A stretch of DNA of 64,000 nucleotides from M30B66 sp040882555 (GTDB lineage: Bacteria; Bacteroidota; Bacteroidia; M30B66): the NCBI GenBank assembly GCA_040882555.1, contig JBBEBC010000141.1, positions 1 through 64,000 of the forward strand, written 5' to 3'. The position numbers were made by a program, and so were the translations under genes. Shown in pieces: positions 42,302-51,740 of the stretch; the stretch's first letter is position 1; every line of letters starts with the position of its first letter. The notes under the pieces are model-generated. The model saw nothing but the letters and a program-made list of their open reading frames with translations, ran no database searches and had not been told where the DNA came from.

Positions 42302-43459
42302 TTGATGAATCCCGACAATCAGTCCTCAGAATTTCGGCTCTGTGTAAATTGTGTAATGGATTCAAGTGATCCTGATATTTCATTTAATTCTGAAGGGGTT
42401 TGCTCTCATTGTCAGGGCTATCCTCAAAGAAAAGCAGCCTTTGTGCCAAGTGTAGAAGAAGGCAAAGGTCTTCTCGAAAAGATGGTTAGAGACTGCAAGA
42501 AAGCGGGAAAGAATAAGTCCTACGATTGTGTAATCGGAGTTAGCGGAGGTGTTGATAGCTCTTACGTAGCTTACTTAGTTTGTCAATTAGGCCTCAGGCC
42601 TTTAGCTGTTCACCTTGATAATGGTTGGAATTCTGAACTGGCAGTTTCAAATATTCGAAACTTATTGCAAAAGCTTGGTATAGAACTTCATACGTATGTT
42701 CTCGACTGGGAGTCGTTCTTAGATCTTCAACTAGCCTTTCTCAAAGCTTCAACTCCCGATTCTGAAATTCCGAGTGACCATGCCATTGTTGCACTCATGA
42801 GGTCTGTTGCTGATAAAGAAGGTGTTCCAGTTATTTGGGGCGTCAATTTTTCATCCGAAGCAATTCTTCCTCAAGCTTGGTCGCAAGGTCACATGGACTG
42901 GACCTATATCAAAAATGTGCACAAAGCTTATGGAAAGAAAAAGCTTAAAAATTATCCGCATTATTCTGTTTGGAAGTTGTTGTGGTACAACCGCATAAGG
43001 CGACAGAAGCTATACAATATTTTAAACTACCTCTCCTACAATAAAGAAGAAGCGAAGAAGATTCTATTAGAAGAAACTAGCTGGCGCGATTACGGGGGGA
43101 AACATTTCGAATCTACTTACACCAAGATTTTTCAAAGTTATATTCTTCCTGAGAAATTCAATTTCGATAAACGAAAAGCGCATTATAGTTCACTTATTCT
43201 CTCTGGACAGATGGAACGGAATGATGCTCTGGAGCTATTGAAAAAGAGTCCTTTCAACGAAAATACAATAAAAGCCGACATTGAATTTCTTGCAAAAAAG
43301 CTCCAGATTTCAGTGAAGGAGTTTGAAGAAATAATGTCATCACCACCTAAAAAATATGCCGATTTTAAATCGCAATGGCCAGATTATGTGAAGAAGGCAG
43401 ATAAGGCAATTTTTAAGAGAATCATCGCAATTAAACGTTCACTGTTGAATAGAAAATAG
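42302..43459 (+). CDS. N-acetyl sugar amidotransferase (WbpG/PseA-like), full zinc motif
   Basis: A 385-residue PP-loop enzyme. Four cysteines form a zinc motif, Cys14, Cys17, Cys34 and Cys37 (CVNCVMDSSDP, EGVCSHC). The ATP-pyrophosphatase loop GVSGGVDSSYVAY is at 79-91. The family, in concert with HisH and HisF-like subunits, converts an acetamido group into an acetamidino group on a sugar for O-antigens or flagellar glycans. HisH and HisF-like genes are not beside this copy but with the second copy at 54282. The next gene begins right after the stop. Confidence 0.88.
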   Translation: MMNPDNQSSEFRLCVNCVMDSSDPDISFNSEGVCSHCQGYPQRKAAFVPSVEEGKGLLEKMVRDCKKAGKNKSYDCVIGVSGGVDSSYVAYLVCQLGLRPLAVHLDNGWNSELAVSNIRNLLQKLGIELHTYVLDWESFLDLQLAFLKASTPDSEIPSDHAIVALMRSVADKEGVPVIWGVNFSSEAILPQAWSQGHMDWTYIKNVHKAYGKKKLKNYPHYSVWKLLWYNRIRRQKLYNILNYLSYNKEEAKKILLEETSWRDYGGKHFESTYTKIFQSYILPEKFNFDKRKAHYSSLILSGQMERNDALELLKKSPFNENTIKADIEFLAKKLQISVKEFEEIMSSPPKKYADFKSQWPDYVKKADKAIFKRIIAIKRSLLNRK

Positions 43460-44641
43460 ATGGGCTATTCTGTTATTTATGTCGATTATAATTTTTCGGA
43501 TTCTAAATATAAGAACCGACCGGTCGATGGAATAGCTCATTATACCTACGGTTTCGGAAGCCTTTATGCACGAAAATTCAAAAAAGAATTTCCAGAGTGG
43601 GATGTTCAATGCTGGAAAGCTGATTCGTATGCCGAAGAGGTAAGTTCGATGGAGCACGAAGTTGTGAAACACATCATTTTTCCTGCGAAGAAGCTTGGCA
43701 GGCTCGGTTTTGTTTCAAGGTCGATGATGAAACATGTCCGCAGGTTTACTAAGGATCAACCTAAGACAGTTTTCAACGTTTCAAGTTTCGATCATTTGCT
43801 GCATTATCAAATCAGTAGAGTCGGAAAATCGTGTCCCGTCTTTGTACAACATCATGGCGAAAGTCCTGCGAAGCATAAGATTAATCACACATCAGGACTA
43901 AAAAGTTTATACTGGAGATTCTGGTCGATTATTGAAAAAAGGGCTTTCGAAAATACCTCGATGCTTTATTTGTTGGATGAGGAAGCTGCAAAATATTTAC
44001 CTATTGCTCAAGATCAGTTCAAGGTGAGAACTACGGGTGTAGATTCAGAATTATTTAAGGCGATAGACAAGCAAGCTGCGCGGAAGTTGTTGAATCTGAA
44101 TCCTGAAGCATCTTACCTATTGTTCATTGGTCGACTAAATGCTTCCAAGAGAGCAGATATGCTTATTTCTGTATTTCTTAAGCTTAAGGATGAATTCCCA
44201 AACCTTGGCTTACTCATTGGAGGCTGTAGTGAAAATGACCCTTTATATAAGATGGCTAAGGATTCAGGGGCTGTTCTAACAGGAATGATTCCTCAGAATG
44301 AAGTAGGTATTTGGCTGAGTGCAGCCGATGTGTATTCCTTGCCACTCCTAGATACTGCCCATGTTTTTGGAGGTATTGGTATGTTGCCTGTTCAGGCGAT
44401 GTTTTGCAATACGCCAGTTGTTGGTAGCACCATGAAATGTTTCCCTGAGGCAGGTCTTGAATCTGTCGGGATTTTTACTTCCACCGAAGGTGAACTAAAA
44501 CAGGCTATTCGAGAGATTTTATCGGGCCAAATTACCTTTACAGAAACGCGCGAAACAGCATTGAAGCAATATGCCTGGAGCTCCATTTCAGCTCAAACGG
44601 AATCTGATTATTTACGTGCAATTGATTCGGTATGTCGTTGA
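43460..44641 (+). CDS. glycosyltransferase family 4 protein
   Basis: A 393-residue GT-B glycosyltransferase. The donor-binding half has LLFIGRLNASKRADMLI and GGCSENDP, then ADVYSLPLLDTAHVFGGIG and MLPVQAMFCNTPVVGS, a GT4-like arrangement in which the usual EX7E first Glu is not obvious. Its ATG abuts the stop of the amidotransferase gene with no gap. It overlaps the flippase gene by ten bases. Substrate unknown; it would add one sugar of the repeat unit. Confidence 0.85.
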   Translation: MGYSVIYVDYNFSDSKYKNRPVDGIAHYTYGFGSLYARKFKKEFPEWDVQCWKADSYAEEVSSMEHEVVKHIIFPAKKLGRLGFVSRSMMKHVRRFTKDQPKTVFNVSSFDHLLHYQISRVGKSCPVFVQHHGESPAKHKINHTSGLKSLYWRFWSIIEKRAFENTSMLYLLDEEAAKYLPIAQDQFKVRTTGVDSELFKAIDKQAARKLLNLNPEASYLLFIGRLNASKRADMLISVFLKLKDEFPNLGLLIGGCSENDPLYKMAKDSGAVLTGMIPQNEVGIWLSAADVYSLPLLDTAHVFGGIGMLPVQAMFCNTPVVGSTMKCFPEAGLESVGIFTSTEGELKQAIREILSGQITFTETRETALKQYAWSSISAQTESDYLRAIDSVCR

Positions 44642-46116
44642 TAAAGCAGTTTTCAAAGGATACAATTATTTACGGTTTAGGTAAAGGGCTCAAGAAGTTC
44701 ATTGGGTTTCTGCTATTGCCCGTCTACACGAGAGCGCTCTCGCCCGAACAGTTTGGAATTCTTGATACAATAGCTTCTGGTGTTCTTTTCCTGATCGTGT
44801 TCTTTAATATGGGATTGAACTCAGCGGTGAGCTTCTTCTATTTCAAGCCGGAAGATGAAAAAGAGAGAGGTTCCATCCTTTTTACTGTCTTTATTCTGAG
44901 GTTGCTAGTCGTTATTCCGTCAATCATTCTTTGCTTTTTTGCTTGGCCACTTTCAAGAGCCCTCTTTGGCACTGAGGAGTATGCATCAGCCATACTTATC
45001 GGTTTTATTCAAATTCCGTTTTCAATGCTGCTTAGCGAGCAAGAAATGGTATATCGTCTAAAACGGAATGCCTGGGGCTATAATTTGATGACTATTCTAA
45101 AGTCATTACTCAACATTGCATGTGGAATTTTGCTCGTTGTGCATTATCAGCTTGGTGTAAATGGGGCTCAACTTGCTACACTCATCAGCACGGCAGTAGT
45201 TGTCATTTTTTCTTATTACAGTTTCGCATCAAAACAATATACATTCAAGTTCAATAAAACTTGGGCTGCCGAGATGCTCAGTTTTGGTTTTCCTTTAATC
45301 TGGGCCGGACTTGCGGTTTGGGTTTATCAGCTTTCCGACAGGTTTTTCATTATTCATTACCGCGATTTGACTCAAGCAGGTTTCTATTCCATAGGAGCTA
45401 CTTTTTCTCAACCTATTGGCTTGCTTAACCTTGCTGTGCAGATGAGTTTTGGAGCGTTATTCTATGAAATTTTCAATAAGGAAAAAACGGAGGAAAAACC
45501 CAAAAGCAAGCAATTCATGCAGAAAGTACTCTACTTGTATATGAGTATTGTTTCATTGTTCGTCGTGTTTATTTCAGCTTTTGCTTACGAAATAGTTGGT
45601 TTCGTGACAACTGAAGATTACTTGCCCGGCATTGTTGCAATTCCTTTTCTGACGGTTTCAATGATGTTTGCTCAAATGGTTGAGGTGGTTCCGCAAGGTA
45701 TTTCTATTGCTAAAAAAACGTGGTTCTACACTTGGGTTACACTTGCTGCAGCTTCGGTAAACGCTGGATTAAATTTCATTTTCATCCCAAAGTATGGTTT
45801 CATTGGAGCCGCTATAACCACCTTAATGGCAACCATGACCTATTTCATTCTTGCAGATTACTTATCTCGGAAGCATTTCAATGCAGGGTTTTCAAGAACA
45901 AAGTTGTACATCTTTGTCGGAATCACTTTAGCTGCCTCCGTTGTTTTTCCAATGATGGATATTGAGGCTGGAAGGCATTTTGGAATTTGGAAACTGCCGT
46001 TCTGCCTGGCTTTTATAAGTATCCCATTTCTTCTGAGATTTATAAATATAGAAGATGTTAAATCGACTATTCAGCAGGTAAAATCTGTCGTAAATAAACC
46101 AGGTGATAAGTCCTAA
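44632..46116 (+). CDS. wzx: Wzx-type polysaccharide flippase
   Basis: A 494-residue membrane protein with about 12-14 helices of the MATE/MOP polysaccharide flippase group. It opens with DTIIYGLGKGLKKFIGFLLLPVYTRALSPEQFGILD, split here only by order (the conserved front is the P-V-Y-T-R-x-L-S-P motif). It flips lipid-linked repeat units across the inner membrane for polymerisation by Wzy. It overlaps the GT4 gene by ten bases and converges with wzc 18 bases away, completing the plus arm. Confidence 0.9.
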   Translation: MSLIKQFSKDTIIYGLGKGLKKFIGFLLLPVYTRALSPEQFGILDTIASGVLFLIVFFNMGLNSAVSFFYFKPEDEKERGSILFTVFILRLLVVIPSIILCFFAWPLSRALFGTEEYASAILIGFIQIPFSMLLSEQEMVYRLKRNAWGYNLMTILKSLLNIACGILLVVHYQLGVNGAQLATLISTAVVVIFSYYSFASKQYTFKFNKTWAAEMLSFGFPLIWAGLAVWVYQLSDRFFIIHYRDLTQAGFYSIGATFSQPIGLLNLAVQMSFGALFYEIFNKEKTEEKPKSKQFMQKVLYLYMSIVSLFVVFISAFAYEIVGFVTTEDYLPGIVAIPFLTVSMMFAQMVEVVPQGISIAKKTWFYTWVTLAAASVNAGLNFIFIPKYGFIGAAITTLMATMTYFILADYLSRKHFNAGFSRTKLYIFVGITLAASVVFPMMDIEAGRHFGIWKLPFCLAFISIPFLLRFINIEDVKSTIQQVKSVVNKPGDKS

Positions 46117-46134
46117 GTTTTCAGAATAAGAGAT

Positions 46135-48498
46135 TTAAAACAGCTTCATCCAGAACCGCTTCCACCAAGGCCATTTCATATCACTGTAGCTGTAATCGTA
46201 GGCATAAGGATATCCTCCTAAGGAGAAATTAGAAACATCGTTTAACAGAAATGCCAGATTTGGCAGCTTGTTTTCGTTGTAGAATTTAAGCGGAGTGCTT
46301 AGTGTACTTTTTTCCGTTTGGTTGGCCCGAATAATATATATAACACTATCAGCATGATGCGCAGTTAAAACAGTATCAGTTACCAATCCCGCGGGAGCGG
46401 TATCTACAATTACATAATCATAGTTTTTCCTGGCAAAATCGAAAACATCTTTCAGCCTATCTTTCATCAGTAATTCAGAAGGGTTAGGGGGGATGTCTCC
46501 CGATGGGAGGATGTGTATACTCGAGTTTTCAGGGAAAGGGATTATAAAGTCTTCAATCTTTGAATTATAATCAATTAAAAAATTAGATATCCCTTTTTGG
46601 GTAGGCAGATTTAAGTATTGAAGCAACTTTTGACGCCTCAAATCCAAACCTACCAACAGCACTTTCTTATCTGCTGCCGCAGTAACTGCTGCAAGGTTGA
46701 TGGAAACAAATGTTTTCCCCTCACGAGCAAGACTAGAGGTAATAAATATGACTTTACCTCCTTCGATTCTGTCTTTAAATAGAAAAGAAATATTGGTCCT
46801 AATTAACCTAAATGCCTCTGAGAAATAGGATTTATCACCTGCAATTGCGACTGATTTTTTATTGTTTTTAAGCGAAGGGATTTCTCCAATATATGGCACA
46901 TTTAATTCCTTAAGAGCCTTGCTATCAATTACTTTTGTATCGAATAGGTCAATAACATAAATAATAATAATTGGCAATAAAATTCCTGCAAAAAGGGCAA
47001 TTAATAAGAGAAAGATTTTGTTGGGAGAAATTATTGACCCAGAGCTAAAAGCTTCATCAATTACTTTGGCATTAGAAACAGAAACAGATAAAGCAAGTGC
47101 CGTTTCTTCTCTCTTTTGCAAAAGATACAAATACAGCTGTTCCTTGATGGTTTGTTGCCTTTCAATTTCTCTGTATTCTCTTTCTTTGCGAGGAATTTCA
47201 GAGATTTTTCCAGCTAGAGTCCCTTGTTGAGTTTTGAGCTCCTTTAGTTTTAAATCTAGTATTTCAACATAATTCCTCACCGAGGATTTAATGTTTTCCA
47301 TAATAGACTCCAACTGTTCCTTCAGCTGAAAGGCTTGTGGATTGTCAGGTCCAGCGCCTTTAAGAATTCTATTTCTTTTTAAAACTGCTTCATTGTAGTA
47401 TTCAACCATTGTTGAAACAGTTTCATCGGCAAGTCCTAAATCTGCTGGAAGTAGCTCAGTAGCTTGCCTGCTCGACTTTAAGTAGTTTAGGAAATATAAA
47501 CTAAGTTGATGTTGAATGCTGGTTTCAATGAGCAACTTTGAATAATCAGATTCAGTGCTGAGGTAAATAGATGTTTCTGAAGGGATATCTACGAGATTAT
47601 TTCGTCTTTTAAATTCCTCTGCATTTCCTTCTAATGCAGAGAGCTCTTCCGTTATAAAGGATATTCTTTCGCTAATAAACTCGGCTGTGTTAATACTAGC
47701 TTGGTTTTTATCACTTATTGCATCCAGCTTGTACTGAAGAGTTAAGGCATTTAGCACCTGCTTAGCTCTAATAACAACGGCATCGCGCATGCGCATCCGA
47801 ATAACATTCGACTTTGCATTAACCGTCTCTATAGTAAGCTTTTTGGCATAAGAACTCGCTACATTATCAATCGGACTTATTGCAATTTGGATGGTCTTAT
47901 TCGAGTATAGAACTTGTTCAGGCTTTTCTAAAATTTGAAACTCCCCAAAGCCCAAGTCAATAAATTCACCAAACAGAAAAGTACTCTCTTCACCTCTGTA
48001 TCTAAGCTTGAAAGAGCCTTTATTTCCTGGTATATAATCGAAAGAGTTTGATGATTCGAAAAGCAATGAATCATTCTTTTTAGGCTTTATAATAATAGGC
48101 GACGCCTGATACAATTCGAGCGGTAGCGGCGACCTTTCAACAGAATAAGAGATATTCAATTGAAGCTGCATGCAAACCCTTCTCATGAGGGTTCTCGACT
48201 TTAGTATTTCTATTTCGTTTTCGAGGTTATTCTTGGCATTAATAATTCCTAAATCCGAAAAAGTACTAAGCTCGTCAACGGCCTGACCTTTAGAAGGATC
48301 TCGGATTAATATTGTTGATGTAGCCTCATATAATGGTTGAGTATATCTTAAGTAATTGTAACATAATACTAGAGCAAGGGCAACACTTAGCAATATCCAA
48401 GGCCATTTGCTCAGATATTTCCAAAGCACCTCTTTCAGATTTATTTCGGTTCTGAAAGAATCTACATCCCTCTCGAAATCAGTATGTTGAGTTTTCAA
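46135..48498 (-). CDS. wzc: polysaccharide co-polymerase / tyrosine autokinase (Wzc type)
   Basis: A 787-residue inner-membrane protein controlling chain length and export. N-terminal helix (ILLSVALALVLCYNY), a large periplasmic coiled-coil segment (about 60-510), a second helix (IFLLLIALFAGILLPIIIIYV) and a cytoplasmic BY-kinase domain: Walker A region SSLAREGKTFVSINLA, Walker A' VLLVGLDLRRQ and Walker B YDYVIVDTAPAG. The C-terminal tail has a tyrosine cluster (YPYAYDYSYSD) for autophosphorylation. The first Asp of Walker A' is Gly, a variant common in this phylum. It abuts the wza start (48498/48499). Confidence 0.92.
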   Translation of the reverse strand: MKTQHTDFERDVDSFRTEINLKEVLWKYLSKWPWILLSVALALVLCYNYLRYTQPLYEATSTILIRDPSKGQAVDELSTFSDLGIINAKNNLENEIEILKSRTLMRRVCMQLQLNISYSVERSPLPLELYQASPIIIKPKKNDSLLFESSNSFDYIPGNKGSFKLRYRGEESTFLFGEFIDLGFGEFQILEKPEQVLYSNKTIQIAISPIDNVASSYAKKLTIETVNAKSNVIRMRMRDAVVIRAKQVLNALTLQYKLDAISDKNQASINTAEFISERISFITEELSALEGNAEEFKRRNNLVDIPSETSIYLSTESDYSKLLIETSIQHQLSLYFLNYLKSSRQATELLPADLGLADETVSTMVEYYNEAVLKRNRILKGAGPDNPQAFQLKEQLESIMENIKSSVRNYVEILDLKLKELKTQQGTLAGKISEIPRKEREYREIERQQTIKEQLYLYLLQKREETALALSVSVSNAKVIDEAFSSGSIISPNKIFLLLIALFAGILLPIIIIYVIDLFDTKVIDSKALKELNVPYIGEIPSLKNNKKSVAIAGDKSYFSEAFRLIRTNISFLFKDRIEGGKVIFITSSLAREGKTFVSINLAAVTAAADKKVLLVGLDLRRQKLLQYLNLPTQKGISNFLIDYNSKIEDFIIPFPENSSIHILPSGDIPPNPSELLMKDRLKDVFDFARKNYDYVIVDTAPAGLVTDTVLTAHHADSVIYIIRANQTEKSTLSTPLKFYNENKLPNLAFLLNDVSNFSLGGYPYAYDYSYSDMKWPWWKRFWMKLF

Positions 48499-49290
48499 TT
48501 ATTTAATTAATAAGGTTAGTGTTGTGATTGCCAAAGTAACCACAGATATAACAATGCTGAGTCTGTTATTTATTGACGCAGCATTTCTTTGTGCGCTATT
48601 AGCTTCAACATAAATGATGTCGCCCTGCTGTAAATAGTAAGTATTTGAAGTAAAAATATTCTGCTTGGTAAGATCTATTCGAAAGGTTTCTGTTTTGCCT
48701 TGAGTTGTTCTTATAAGAAGGATATTATCTCTAAGAGCTGAATTATTCAAATCACCAGCTAGTCCAACAGCTTCAAGAAAACTGATTTTCTCATTTGGAA
48801 TATTAAATGTGCCTGGGTTTCCAACATCACCAAGAACGGTGACTTTAAAATTGAGAATTCTTATGTAAACAATTGGTTCTGATAGGTATTTAGCAAGGCT
48901 TTCTTGGAGTTCGGCGGTTATTTCCTCACGTGTTCTATCACTCACTTTAATTTTCCCTAGATAGGGGAAGTTTATTTCGCCCGAAGGGTTAACCAAATAA
49001 CCTAAAGGACTAGCAATACCGTTTAAGTAGCCGGCTGGCTGATTTCCCGATAAGGAAGAGTATGGATTAAAGGGAATGGATAATTCTGGATTTGATGACG
49101 AAACTTGAATTGATAATAAATCATTAGCTCGGATAAGTTGACTATATGGCTCAACCGCATCGGTTTTCATATCGCCCTGAAAGTAAACGAAACTCTTTCT
49201 GGACCTGCATGAGCTTTGAAAAATGATAAAGCAAAACAACAAAGCAATTGTGATATATCTGCTTATTAAAAAACCTTCTTTTATCCTCAT
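48499..49290 (-). CDS. wza: polysaccharide export lipoprotein (Wza type)
   Basis: A 263-residue outer-membrane polysaccharide export protein. Signal peptide with lipobox SSC (FQSSCRSR), then the Poly_export domain (NDLLSIQVSSSNPELS, VNPSGEINFPYLGKIKV) and SLBB domain (VTVLGDVGNPGTFNIP, VYIRILNFKV). A C-terminal helix (SIVISVVTLAITTLTLLIK) is a likely membrane-spanning end. Forms the export channel with Wzc. It abuts wzc and lies 37 bases after the sugar transferase gene. Confidence 0.92.
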   Translation of the reverse strand: MRIKEGFLISRYITIALLFCFIIFQSSCRSRKSFVYFQGDMKTDAVEPYSQLIRANDLLSIQVSSSNPELSIPFNPYSSLSGNQPAGYLNGIASPLGYLVNPSGEINFPYLGKIKVSDRTREEITAELQESLAKYLSEPIVYIRILNFKVTVLGDVGNPGTFNIPNEKISFLEAVGLAGDLNNSALRDNILLIRTTQGKTETFRIDLTKQNIFTSNTYYLQQGDIIYVEANSAQRNAASINNRLSIVISVVTLAITTLTLLIK

Positions 49291-49327
49291 ATAGAAAACA
49301 AAGTAAAATTATATGGGCAAATTAGAA

Positions 49328-50365
49328 TCACGCGCTTCTCTTTTTTTTGATGATAATATGATATAATGCTTTATAAAAGTAGCGAAAGTCAGTCGAATAG
49401 GGTTTTTTAATCTTTTCTTCGAGGTATTCTCTTTCGGCTCTCTGAACATCATGAACGTTCGATTTTAATCCTAAAGCTAGATATGGCGGAATACAACCGG
49501 GCTTCTGAGTAAGTCTAAGCTTCTGAAGATCAGTTGGTATATCTTGGAAGTAGCGTGAACTCACAGGTCTAACACCAACTAATTTCATTTCACCTTTCAT
49601 CACATTTAACAACTGAGGAAGTTCATCAAGCCAATATCGTCTCAAGAATTTTCCCCAAGGAGTTAGCCTAAAATCTTTGGCTGGCTTTCCGCTGGAAGCG
49701 TAACCATTACTTTGTAATACAAAATCTTGCAAATATTCAGAATACGGATGCATGGTCCTAAACTTATATACAAAGAATACCTTCCCGTCTTTTCCAATTC
49801 TCGCCATTTTGAAAATCGGACCATAGCTTGGTTTTATATCCTCTTTTGGTTCAGAAGCTTTTTTCGCAACAAAGTAAATTATCTCATCAATGTCTTTATA
49901 ATCAACTATTTCAAAGCCGCAACAAACCAGTCTTCCAAAGACTTCAGCCTTAGATAGTAGTCGACTTTGGCCTTTAGTCACTGAAAAATAAACATACTTA
50001 ATGCCTTTAATTTTTGGAAAAACCCTGTGTACCACAAAGTCGAAGAAACTTAATGCCTTCTTTAAAATCGGCACCTTGCCAAAATTCTGTTTGCTCTGCT
50101 TAGCAGAAAAAGTTTCCAAACAGCCACAGAAATAATCGCCTTGTTCTAACTTCTGATTAACTTTTTGGAAGTATTTATTGATATATCTTATGTCATTAAC
50201 CAGAGAGAAATTAATGATATTATTTACCTCAGTTCCTTCGGAAGGCAAAGCATTTTCACCTACTACAGAATAATTAACAAAGGTTACAGGATGATGAAGT
50301 TGAAGAAACTCCGAGAAGTATGCTTCTGCAGAATTAGGAGCTTGATATGTGATCTCCTTAAGCAT
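49328..50365 (-). CDS. sugar transferase initiating the repeat unit
   Basis: A 345-residue phosphoglycosyltransferase of the bacterial sugar transferase family. The conserved core is YGPIFKMARIGKDGKVFFVYKFRTM, FRLTPWGKFLRRYWLDELPQLLNV, MKGEMKLVGVRPVSSRYF; the small C-terminal domain contains the catalytic DE of WLDELPQ. It transfers a sugar-1-phosphate to undecaprenyl phosphate. The N-terminal ~170 residues are unlike the usual PglC/WcaJ membrane part and have no clear transmembrane bundle; they are unrecognised. It overlaps wecB by eight bases. Confidence 0.85.
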   Translation of the reverse strand: MLKEITYQAPNSAEAYFSEFLQLHHPVTFVNYSVVGENALPSEGTEVNNIINFSLVNDIRYINKYFQKVNQKLEQGDYFCGCLETFSAKQSKQNFGKVPILKKALSFFDFVVHRVFPKIKGIKYVYFSVTKGQSRLLSKAEVFGRLVCCGFEIVDYKDIDEIIYFVAKKASEPKEDIKPSYGPIFKMARIGKDGKVFFVYKFRTMHPYSEYLQDFVLQSNGYASSGKPAKDFRLTPWGKFLRRYWLDELPQLLNVMKGEMKLVGVRPVSSRYFQDIPTDLQKLRLTQKPGCIPPYLALGLKSNVHDVQRAEREYLEEKIKKPYSTDFRYFYKALYHIIIKKKRSA

Positions 50366-51515
50366 AAGCAGTTTCTTTTTTGAAAGAGATTATTGCATTC
50401 AGGCATCTTTCAGCAGTTTTGCCATCCCACTTTTCTGGTAATGAAGGTTTTATTGGGTTAGATGTAAAAAATTCCATTGCTTCATCAAGGCTATTTGCAT
50501 CATTCTTTACAAGAATACAACTACCGCCATTCTTAAAAAGAGTGATTGGCCTTTCGGTGTTAGGTCTAATAACAATGCAAGCTTTTCCTAAAACGGTTGC
50601 TTCTTCCTGCAAACCACCACTGTCGGTAATTATCAAATCGCTTTCTGAACTAAGCTTCAGCATATGGTGATAATCTAAAGGATGGAGTAGCAGCAAATTT
50701 TTGGTTTCACTTAGCTTTTCCCAGAGCAAAAGCTTTTTAAGTTGACTAGCCGTTCTTGGATGAATAACCCAGATAACGGTTTTATTAGCACTTAAGGTGT
50801 TTTGAATCCAAAATGTAATTCTTTCTAAAGCTTCAGAATCGTCAACATTTGATGGCCTGTGCAATGTAATCAGAACGAAGTTTTCAGGAAGTAAGTCCTT
50901 TTTAACAATTTCATTTTGAAGAATTACTTCGTTTCTATTTAAGGACTTAGCTTTATCAATATGCCTCATCAAGGTATCAATCATGATATTGCCAGTAAAC
51001 GCAATCTTTTCTTTTTCGATACCTTCCTCAAGCAAATTCTCAGTTGCCAAACGATCGGGAGTTAATAATAGGGACGAAATTCTGTCGGTAATAATTCGGT
51101 TAATTTCCTCGGGCATTCTGTTATCATTTGATCTCAGTCCAGCTTCAATATGACAGACTTTAATTTGCAATTTAGCTGCTGCAATTGAGCATGCAAGAGT
51201 TGCATTTACATCACCGGGAACCACCACCCAATCAGGTTTTTCTTCCATCAACACTTTTTCAAAAGCAATCATGGTATTTCCAACCTGTTCGGCATGTGTG
51301 CCCGAACCGATTTGAAGATTTACGTCTGGTTCAGGAATAGATAATGACCTGAAAAATGTATCAGTCATTCGTTCATCGTAATGTTGACCTGTATGAATCA
51401 AGATATGATGAATTTTAGGCATTTTTCCACCATCATTATGAAGTTTTATAGCTTCAGCAAAAGCAGCAATTTTCATTAAATTAGGCCTTGCCCCAACCAC
51501 TGAAATAATTTTCAT
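50358..51515 (-). CDS. wecB: UDP-N-acetylglucosamine 2-epimerase, non-hydrolysing
   Basis: A 385-residue GT-B-fold epimerase. Motifs: SVVGARPNLMK at the start, HILIHTGQHYDERMTD, the GDVNATLACSIAA segment, HIEAGLRSNDNRMPEEINR, and ITDSGGLQEEATVLGK near the C-terminus. It interconverts UDP-GlcNAc and UDP-ManNAc. The ATG at 51515 fits the family; an upstream in-frame ATG at 51566 adds 17 unlikely residues. It provides a ManNAc-type precursor for the polymer. A 225-base gap precedes it, so it may start its own transcript. Confidence 0.93.
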   Translation of the reverse strand: MKIISVVGARPNLMKIAAFAEAIKLHNDGGKMPKIHHILIHTGQHYDERMTDTFFRSLSIPEPDVNLQIGSGTHAEQVGNTMIAFEKVLMEEKPDWVVVPGDVNATLACSIAAAKLQIKVCHIEAGLRSNDNRMPEEINRIITDRISSLLLTPDRLATENLLEEGIEKEKIAFTGNIMIDTLMRHIDKAKSLNRNEVILQNEIVKKDLLPENFVLITLHRPSNVDDSEALERITFWIQNTLSANKTVIWVIHPRTASQLKKLLLWEKLSETKNLLLLHPLDYHHMLKLSSESDLIITDSGGLQEEATVLGKACIVIRPNTERPITLFKNGGSCILVKNDANSLDEAMEFFTSNPIKPSLPEKWDGKTAERCLNAIISFKKETAYA

Positions 51516-51740
51516 CTGAGATTTTTTGTCTGAAACGCCTACAATTAATTCAATTTTTTGCTTCATTCAGAGAGATAAAAAATTTCGTGGAACGATTCCC
51601 ATTATGAAATTAGCTTCTTTTGTTCAATATAAGCGTTTATGCCAGTTTTCATGCTGTTCTATGAAGCAAATATCATTTCTACTCTTGAATTATCGCCCAA
51701 GAATATCCGCCTTGGGGTCAAATTTCGCCCAAAGTTGAGG

